Source: DATHVI01 sp035461385 (GTDB taxonomy: Bacteria > Actinomycetota > Thermoleophilia > Solirubrobacterales > 70-9). From it: a DNA stretch of 10,628 bases. The notes below the pieces were generated by a model. It searched no databases, was not told the DNA's origin, and saw only the letters and a program-made list of their open reading frames with translations. The stretch lies in NCBI GenBank assembly GCA_035461385.1, contig DATHVI010000183.1, positions 1 through 10,628 on the forward strand, written 5' to 3'. This document shows positions 6,460-10,628 of the stretch, one piece after another. How positions within the stretch are numbered: the stretch's first letter is position 1; every line of letters starts with the position of its first letter. The position numbers and the translations under genes were made by a program.

Positions 6460-7319
6460 CTGCCGTCCACCGCCGCGATCCCGAGCCGCGCGCGCTCGGA
6501 GAGGTACTCGGCGAGCCCCTGCTTCCAGTGCGGAAGGATGATCGCATCGGGCCGCTCGGAGGCGAGGACCGAATACGCCGGTCGGGGGGCCCCGCGGTCG
6601 AGCATCTCCGTAGTGCCCGCGAGGACGTCGCACTCGACCCCGGCGAGGTCGAAGGTCTCCTGCGCGAACTCGTACCACGAGCACGACCCCGCGCCGCAGA
6701 GGTGGTGGATGCCGAAGTCCTCGCCTTCGGTCAAGAGGGCGATTGCCTCGGCGAGGTGGCGGGTGTAGGTCGGGCACCCGACCTGGTCGGAGACGACGAT
6801 CACCTCGGGCTGCTCGCCCCCGAGCCGGAGCATCGTCTCGACGAAGTTGCCGCCGCCGACCCCGAACAACCACGACGTGCGGACGATGAAGTGGCGGCTG
6901 TTCGAGACCGCGACCGACGTCTCGCCCGCCTGCTTGGTCCGGCCGTAGGCCGAGAGCGGAGCCGGGAGGTCGGATTCGACGTACGGCCGCCGGCGCGATC
7001 CGTCGAACACGTAGTCGCTCGAGATGTAGACGACCTTGGCGCCGTGCGTCGCCGCCGCGGAGGCGACGAGTGCCGCGCCGGCATCGTTCACCCGCATCGC
7101 CGCCCGCTCGGCTTCCTCGGCGCCGTCGACGTCGGTGAACGCAGCGCAGTTGACGACGGCGTCGGGGCGCTCGCGCGCAAGCGCGGCGTCGACGGCGTGG
7201 GCGTCGGCGACGTCGAGCTCCTCGCGTCGAAGGCCGACGACTTCGTGGCCGCGCGCCACGCACGCCTCGGTTGCGTCGCGGCCGAGCATCCCGCCGGCTC
7301 CGGTGACGAGGACCCTCAC
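6456..7319 (-). CDS. rmlD: dTDP-4-dehydrorhamnose reductase
   Basis: NAD(P)H-dependent SDR enzyme that reduces dTDP-4-keto-L-rhamnose to dTDP-L-rhamnose, the last step of the pathway. It has 287 aa, typical for RmlD. It shows the cofactor motif GAGGMLG (7-13), NCAAFTDVDGAE (57-68), the catalytic S101 region (ISSDYVFDG), Y125 and K129 (YGRTKQAGE), RTSWLFG (147-153) and DQVGCPTY (178-185). The start is GTG 7319, which overlaps the rmlA stop in a 4-nt GTGA; homologues begin at this MRVLVTGAGG strand, and longer frames are rmlA shadow. It is translationally coupled at both ends. Without an rmlC neighbour the enzyme could instead act in synthesis of a related deoxysugar, but RmlD is the best-supported call. 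Confidence 0.95.
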   Translation of the reverse strand: MRVLVTGAGGMLGRDATEACVARGHEVVGLRREELDVADAHAVDAALARERPDAVVNCAAFTDVDGAEEAERAAMRVNDAGAALVASAAATHGAKVVYISSDYVFDGSRRRPYVESDLPAPLSAYGRTKQAGETSVAVSNSRHFIVRTSWLFGVGGGNFVETMLRLGGEQPEVIVVSDQVGCPTYTRHLAEAIALLTEGEDFGIHHLCGAGSCSWYEFAQETFDLAGVECDVLAGTTEMLDRGAPRPAYSVLASERPDAIILPHWKQGLAEYLSERARLGIAAVDGR

Positions 7320-8386
7320 GGGATCTGGACCCGGGAGTTGTCGCCGACGATCATCCGCAGCGTCTTCGGCAGCCCGTCGCCGCGCTCGAGCCGGACGTTG
7401 CGCCCGAGCAGGCTCGCCTCCATCCGCACACCGAGGTGCGCGACCCGCGCCCCCGAGAGCAGGATCGAGTGTTCGACCTCGGACCCGGCGACCTCGACCT
7501 CGCTCCCGATCGACGTGTTCGGGCCGATGTAGGAGTCGGTGATCCGCGCGCCTGCGCCGATGATCGCCGGGCCGCGGACGACCGAGCCCTCGAGTCGCGC
7601 CCCCGCCTCGACCACGACCCTCCCCTCGACCGTGGTCTCGGTGAGCTCGCCCTCGATCCGCCGCTCGATGTCCTCGAGCACCAGCCGGTTGGCGTCGAGG
7701 ATGTCGGCCAGCTGGCCGGTGTCCTTCCACCACCCGCTGACGGTGTGGCTCTCGACTTGACTGCCCCCGTCGATCAGGCGCTGGATCGCGTCGGTGATCT
7801 CGAGCTCCTCGCGCCACGATGGCTCGATCGCGCGCGCGGCCTCGAAGATCGCCGGGGTGAACATGTAGACGCCGACGAGAGCCATGTCGCTGGGCGGGTC
7901 CTTCGGCTTCTCGACCAGCCTCACGACGCGGCCGCCGTCGAGCTCGGCGACTCCGTAGTTCCAGGGGTCGGGGACCGCAGTGAGCAGGATCAGGGCGTCG
8001 GGGGCGTGGTCGCGGAAGGCGGCGACGAGATCGACGATCCCGTCGCGGAGCAGGTTGTCGCCGAGGTACATCACGAACGGATCGGAGCCGAGGAAGCCCT
8101 CGGCGGTCAGGACCGCGTGCGCGAGCCCGAGCGGGCGGTCCTGCGGGATATAGCTCACCCGGGCGCCGAACGCCGCGCCGTCGCCGACCGCGGCGCGGAT
8201 CTCGTCGCCGGTCTCGGGGGCGATCACGATCCCGATCTCTGTGATCCCGGCCTCGACCAGCGCCTCGATCCCGTAGAACAGAACCGGCTTGTTGGCGACC
8301 GGGACGAGCTGCTTGGCCGAGGTGTGCGTGATCGGGCGGAGCCGGGTGCCGGCGCCACCGGAGAGGATCAGGCCCTTGAGGGACAT
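7316..8386 (-). CDS. rmlA: Glucose-1-phosphate thymidylyltransferase (long form)
   Basis: Nucleotidyltransferase that makes dTDP-glucose from dTTP and glucose 1-phosphate, the first step of dTDP-deoxysugar synthesis. It has 356 aa. The N-terminal catalytic domain (1-240) shows the GGAGTRLRP loop (10-18), SAKQLVPV with K25, YLGDN with metal-binding D110, VEKPKDPP (158-165) and GWWKDTG with D222. A C-terminal region of imperfect hexapeptide repeats (about 252-355) resembles a left-handed beta helix. This makes it the long type, similar in layout to StrD-like enzymes of about 355 aa rather than the roughly 290-aa RmlA of enterobacteria. ATG 8386 is chosen because homologues start at MSLKGLILSGG. 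No clear Shine-Dalgarno precedes it; TAGCCT (8402-8397) is a weak -10 candidate. It heads the rml operon, 79 nt after the sigma gene. Confidence 0.95.
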   Translation of the reverse strand: MSLKGLILSGGAGTRLRPITHTSAKQLVPVANKPVLFYGIEALVEAGITEIGIVIAPETGDEIRAAVGDGAAFGARVSYIPQDRPLGLAHAVLTAEGFLGSDPFVMYLGDNLLRDGIVDLVAAFRDHAPDALILLTAVPDPWNYGVAELDGGRVVRLVEKPKDPPSDMALVGVYMFTPAIFEAARAIEPSWREELEITDAIQRLIDGGSQVESHTVSGWWKDTGQLADILDANRLVLEDIERRIEGELTETTVEGRVVVEAGARLEGSVVRGPAIIGAGARITDSYIGPNTSIGSEVEVAGSEVEHSILLSGARVAHLGVRMEASLLGRNVRLERGDGLPKTLRMIVGDNSRVQIP

Positions 8387-8465
8387 CGCTTGGGGCAGGC
8401 TACCGCCCGGCGTGACGGCGCTCCGCCGCCTCTCCGCCGCTGCGGGCCGATGCCGCGAAGCCGCG

Positions 8466-9848
8466 TCAGCCGCCGCCGAGCTCGGCGAGCCGGCCACCGA
8501 TGAACCGTCGCTCGACCGGGTTCTCGCTCAGCTCGAGCGCCCGGCGATAGGCCAGCGAGGCCTCGCTGGCCCGGCCGGCGCGCCGCAGGAGGTCGGCGCG
8601 GGCAGCGTGGAAGGGCTGGTAGGCGTCGAGCCCCTCGATCGCGTCGACGAGCTCGAGCCCGGCCTCGGGCCCGTCGCGCATCGCGATCGCGGCGGCGCGG
8701 TTGAGTGCGACGACCGGCGAAGGGGCGGTCGCCCAGAGCCGATCGTAGAAGCCGGCGATTCGCGACCAGTCGGTCTCCTCGAAGCTGGGTGCCCGGGCAT
8801 GCTCGGCGGCGATCAGCGCCTGGAGCAGGTAGCGCCCCGGCGCAGCCATACCCCGCGGGCGCCGGAGCAGGGCATGGGCGCTGGCGATCAGCTCGACGCC
8901 GGCGGCGATCTTCGCCCGGTCCCAGGTCTCGCGATCCTGGTCGGCGAGGAGGATCAGCGATCCGTTCGGATCGAGGCGGCTGTCGCGCCGCGAATCGTGG
9001 AGCAGGATCAGCGCCAGCAGTCCAGCGGCCTCCGGCTCGCCGGGCATCAGCCGGACGAGCAGCCGGCCGAGGAAGATCGCCTCGTCGCAGAGCTCGCGGC
9101 GGACGAGCGCCTCGTCGGAGGTCGCGCGGTAGCCCTCGTTGAAGATCAGGTAGATCGTCGCCAGCACCGAGGGCAGGCGCTCGGGCATCCGCTCCGCCGA
9201 GGGGACCTCGTAACGGATCCCGGCGGTGCGGATCTTGCGCTTCGCCCGCACCAGCCGCTGGGCCATCGTCGCCTCGGCGACGAGGAAGGCGCGCGCGACC
9301 TCCGCCGTGGTCAGCCCGCCGAGGGTGCGCAGGGTGAGCGCGACCCTGGCCTCCGGGGCGAGCGCCGGATGGCAGCAGGTGAAGATCAGCCGCAGGCGAT
9401 CGTCGGGGATCGGGTCGCGATCGACGACGTCCTGGTCCGCGGCAGGCGCCGCCCGGGGCTCGAGCTCCTCGAGCCGCCGGAGGACGTCGGTCTTCTCGAC
9501 CAGGCGGCGGGCGCGGCGAAGGCGGTCGATCGCGCGGTTGCGCGCCGTGGTCGTGATCCAGGCCCCGGGGTTGTCGGGGATCCCGTCCTCGGGCCAGCGC
9601 TCGAGCGCGACCACGAACGCGTCCTGGACCGCGTCCTCGGCGAGGTCGAAGTCGCCGAGGACCCGGATCAGGGAGGCGACCGCCCGTCCCGACTCGTGCC
9701 GGAACAGGCGGTCGACCTCTGTCCGCGACCCACCTACGGGCCCGCCGCTCCGCCGGTCGGATCGTCCTCCGCCGCGGCCGCCTCGTAGTCGAGCACCGGC
9801 CTGATCTCGATCGAGCCCGGCGGGTCGACCGGGATCCGCCGGGCCCAC
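8466..9848 (-). CDS. ECF42-type RNA polymerase sigma factor with C-terminal extension
   Basis: Extracytoplasmic-function sigma factor that redirects RNA polymerase. Region 2 covers about residues 52-112 (LIRVLGDFDLAEDAVQDAF, DNPGAWITTTARNRAIDRLRR). Region 4 is about 165-207 (ALTLRTLGGLTTAEVARAF, then TMAQRLVRAKRKIR). After it comes a roughly 250-residue extension (DUF6596-like, with IYLIFNEGY and helical TPR-like repeats near the end). This extension is the hallmark of group ECF42, where it is reported to be needed for activity in place of an anti-sigma factor. The DGPF neighbours agree. The only canonical in-frame start is GTG 9848, with GAGG 7 nt upstream; it overlaps the DGPF gene by 115 nt and adds about 40 Gly/Arg-rich residues before family homology starts near residue 44. 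The true start is therefore uncertain. The regulon is unknown. Confidence 0.9.
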   Translation of the reverse strand: MGPADPGRPAGLDRDQAGARLRGGRGGGRSDRRSGGPVGGSRTEVDRLFRHESGRAVASLIRVLGDFDLAEDAVQDAFVVALERWPEDGIPDNPGAWITTTARNRAIDRLRRARRLVEKTDVLRRLEELEPRAAPAADQDVVDRDPIPDDRLRLIFTCCHPALAPEARVALTLRTLGGLTTAEVARAFLVAEATMAQRLVRAKRKIRTAGIRYEVPSAERMPERLPSVLATIYLIFNEGYRATSDEALVRRELCDEAIFLGRLLVRLMPGEPEAAGLLALILLHDSRRDSRLDPNGSLILLADQDRETWDRAKIAAGVELIASAHALLRRPRGMAAPGRYLLQALIAAEHARAPSFEETDWSRIAGFYDRLWATAPSPVVALNRAAAIAMRDGPEAGLELVDAIEGLDAYQPFHAARADLLRRAGRASEASLAYRRALELSENPVERRFIGGRLAELGGG

Positions 9849-10129
9849 TCGATCGCCTCGTCGAGGTCGGCGCAGTCGAGGACGTAGAAGCCTCCGAGCT
9901 GCTCTTTGGTCTCGGCGAACGGCCCGTCGACCATCGTCGCCCCGTCGTCGCCGATGACGAGCGTCGTCGCCGACGCGGTCGGCTCGAGCCCCTCGCCGGC
10001 GACGAGGACGCCCGCCTCGGTCATCTCGCGGTCGATCTGCTCCCAGCGGCGCATCTCGGCGGCGATCGCCTCGGGGCTCAGGCTCTCCCAGGCTGGCTCG
10101 TTGCCCCAGAGCGTCAACAGGTACTTCAT
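9734..10129 (-). CDS. YCII/DGPF-family protein 2
   Basis: A small 131-aa protein of the YCII-related (DGPF) family, a dimeric ferredoxin-like alpha+beta fold of unclear biochemical role. The N-terminal strand MKYLLTLWGNE and the signature VDGPFAETKEQLGGFYVLDC, with DGPF at 68-71, identify it. The C-terminal strand SIEIRPVLDYE is followed by an acidic, alanine-rich tail that overlaps the sigma gene's nominal start. Genes of this family are characteristic neighbours of ECF42 sigma factors. ATG 10129 fits the MKYL start of homologues; ATG 10156 would add nine residues and lies nearer the hairpins. No Shine-Dalgarno sequence is seen at either. It is the second of two paralogues here, about 70 nt after the first. 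Confidence 0.9.
   Translation of the reverse strand: MKYLLTLWGNEPAWESLSPEAIAAEMRRWEQIDREMTEAGVLVAGEGLEPTASATTLVIGDDGATMVDGPFAETKEQLGGFYVLDCADLDEAIEWARRIPVDPPGSIEIRPVLDYEAAAAEDDPTGGAAGP
9901..9929. repeat. Direct repeat copy 1 (DGPF-motif coding segment)
   Basis: This 29-nt segment matches positions 10391-10419 at 28 of 29 bases. It encodes the DGPFAETKE part of both YCII proteins. It is far more alike than the rest of the two genes, so it reflects strong motif constraint, gene conversion or a fairly recent duplication of this part. Confidence 0.75.
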
Positions 10130-10160
10130 GGCGTCGGCGTTGCGCCGCGGGCGCATGTCA

Positions 10161-10175
10161 GGTGGCGAAGCCACC
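10161..10175. other. Hairpin A between the DGPF genes
   Basis: GGTGGC (10161-10166) and GCCACC (10170-10175) form a perfect 6-bp stem with a 3-nt loop in the gap between the two DGPF genes. On the minus-strand transcript it lies just before the alternative ATG 10156 of the second gene. It is not followed by a U-run. Confidence 0.5.
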
Positions 10176-10196
10176 GCGATTGGTGCTTCATCGCGG
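10174..10196. other. Hairpin B after the first DGPF gene
   Basis: CCGCGAT (10174-10180) and ATCGCGG (10190-10196) form a perfect 7-bp stem with a 9-nt loop, starting one base past the stop codon (TAG, 10199-10197) of the upstream DGPF gene. It shares two bases with hairpin A, so the two stems compete or stack. It could be a partial terminator or an RNA-stability element that sets the ratio of the first DGPF product to the downstream genes. Confidence 0.5.
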
Positions 10197-10622
10197 CTAC
10201 GAGCTCTGTGCGTTGCCCTTCGCCGCCTCGAGCAGCTCGGAGGCCGAGATCTCAACCTGGCCGGGCTTCGTTTCGATGTCGGTGCCGAACGGCCGGATCT
10301 CGATCGCCGCGCCGCGGACCGGTGCCTTCCGGGCCCAGCCCACCGCTTCGTCGATGCTCTCGCACTCGATGATCCAGAACCCGGCGAGGTGCTCCTTGGT
10401 CTCGGCGAACGGCCCGTCGCTGATGACGCCCTCGCCCTCGAGGTCGAACCGCACTGTCTTCGCGTTCGCGACCACCTGAAGCCCGCCGCCGACGACCCAG
10501 GCCCCGGCCTCGTCGAGCTGCTTGTTGTAGGCGTCCATCTGATCCATGATCGCCTGCATCTGCTCCGGCGGGATCTGATCGAAGTCGGGCTCCTCGCCGA
10601 TCATCGAAAGCAGGAACTGCAT
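10197..10622 (-). CDS. YCII/DGPF-family protein 1
   Basis: A 141-aa protein of the same YCII-related (DGPF) family as its downstream neighbour. It begins MQFLLSMIGEE, typical for the family, has the signature SDGPFAETKEHLAGFWIIEC with DGPF at 69-72, and shows the strand AIEIRPF near 106-112. A tail of about 25 residues follows (GQVEISASELLEAAKG). It is complete: ATG 10622 lies six bases from the window edge, so its RBS and promoter are outside. As the first of the two paralogues it is probably transcribed together with the second DGPF gene and the sigma factor. Members are proposed to take part in ECF42-dependent stress or metabolic responses, but no enzymatic activity can be assigned from sequence. 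Confidence 0.92.
   Translation of the reverse strand: MQFLLSMIGEEPDFDQIPPEQMQAIMDQMDAYNKQLDEAGAWVVGGGLQVVANAKTVRFDLEGEGVISDGPFAETKEHLAGFWIIECESIDEAVGWARKAPVRGAAIEIRPFGTDIETKPGQVEISASELLEAAKGNAQSS
10391..10419. repeat. Direct repeat copy 2 (DGPF-motif coding segment)
   Basis: Partner of the repeat at 9901-9929, with one mismatch at the fifth base. It lies in the first DGPF gene at the equivalent motif, 490 nt away in the same orientation. Confidence 0.75.
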
Positions 10623-10628
10623 CTTGTG

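Noticed and set aside
5647..7532. Long + strand frames of 373 and 334 aa opposite rmlB and rmlD
   Set aside because: Same antisense-shadow composition, with no motif and no ribosome binding site.
8387..8465. Strong promoter for rmlA in the 79-nt gap
   Set aside because: TAGCCT is a fair -10 box, but no acceptable -35 lies 16-18 nt upstream; read-through from the sigma gene cannot be excluded, so no promoter feature is listed.
7436..8503. 355-aa open frame on the + strand opposite rmlA
   Set aside because: The protein is low-complexity (Asp/Arg/Val-rich) with no recognisable domain and lies entirely antisense to a well-identified gene.
8289..9788. 499-aa open frame on the + strand opposite the sigma factor and rmlA start
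   Set aside because: It is antisense to strongly supported genes and rich in Arg/Gly/Asp as expected from GC-rich antisense codons. It shows no family motif; long shadow frames are routine at this GC content.

Overview
The window is high-GC bacterial DNA, densely packed with genes that have GC-rich third codon positions. It has several start/stop overlaps and few strong Shine-Dalgarno sequences. Together with the families present (ECF sigma factor plus DGPF/YCII proteins, and an actinobacterial-looking conserved protein of unknown function), this suggests an actinobacterium, possibly of the Thermoleophilia/Solirubrobacterales type. That placement is inferred from style and gene content; there is no rRNA or other marker gene here. 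I see no tRNA, rRNA, insertion sequence, prophage or CRISPR array.

Region 1 (2-2632, + strand) is a tight three-gene run: a DJ-1/PfpI-family protein cut off at the window's left edge, an alpha/beta hydrolase resembling meta-cleavage-product hydrolases, and an iron-type alcohol dehydrogenase. Gaps are 8 nt and -8 nt, so they are probably co-transcribed and may form a small catabolic or detoxification operon. No substrate can be read from the sequence.

Region 2 (2667-3979, - strand) converges on region 1. A HAD-fold protein is followed, with a 1-nt TGATG overlap, by a GntR/FadR-type regulator carrying a full Asp/His3 metal-binding FCD domain. The HAD protein has lost the nucleophilic aspartate and other catalytic residues and contains no lysine at all, so it looks like a pseudoenzyme tied to a regulator. 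A conspicuous inverted repeat in front of this pair lies in the spacer of a plausible promoter and is the best candidate operator.

Region 3 (4136-5394, + strand) holds a 275-aa conserved protein of unknown function, probably translated from a leaderless or nearly leaderless mRNA, and a VOC/glyoxalase-fold protein with the clearest ribosome binding site in the window.

Region 4 (5458-8386, - strand) is a dTDP-6-deoxysugar operon, rmlA-rmlD-rmlB, joined by 4-nt GTGA and ATGA overlaps. The epimerase gene rmlC is absent from the window. RmlA is the long form with a C-terminal hexapeptide-like extension.

Region 5 (8466-10622, - strand) is an ECF42-type module: two DGPF/YCII-family genes followed by a large ECF sigma factor with a C-terminal helical/TPR-like extension. 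The only canonical in-frame sigma start lies 115 nt inside the preceding DGPF gene. Two adjacent hairpins separate the DGPF genes.

No single wholly new system is evident. The best leads are the catalytically dead HAD/GntR pair with its operator, and the architecture of the sigma/DGPF module.
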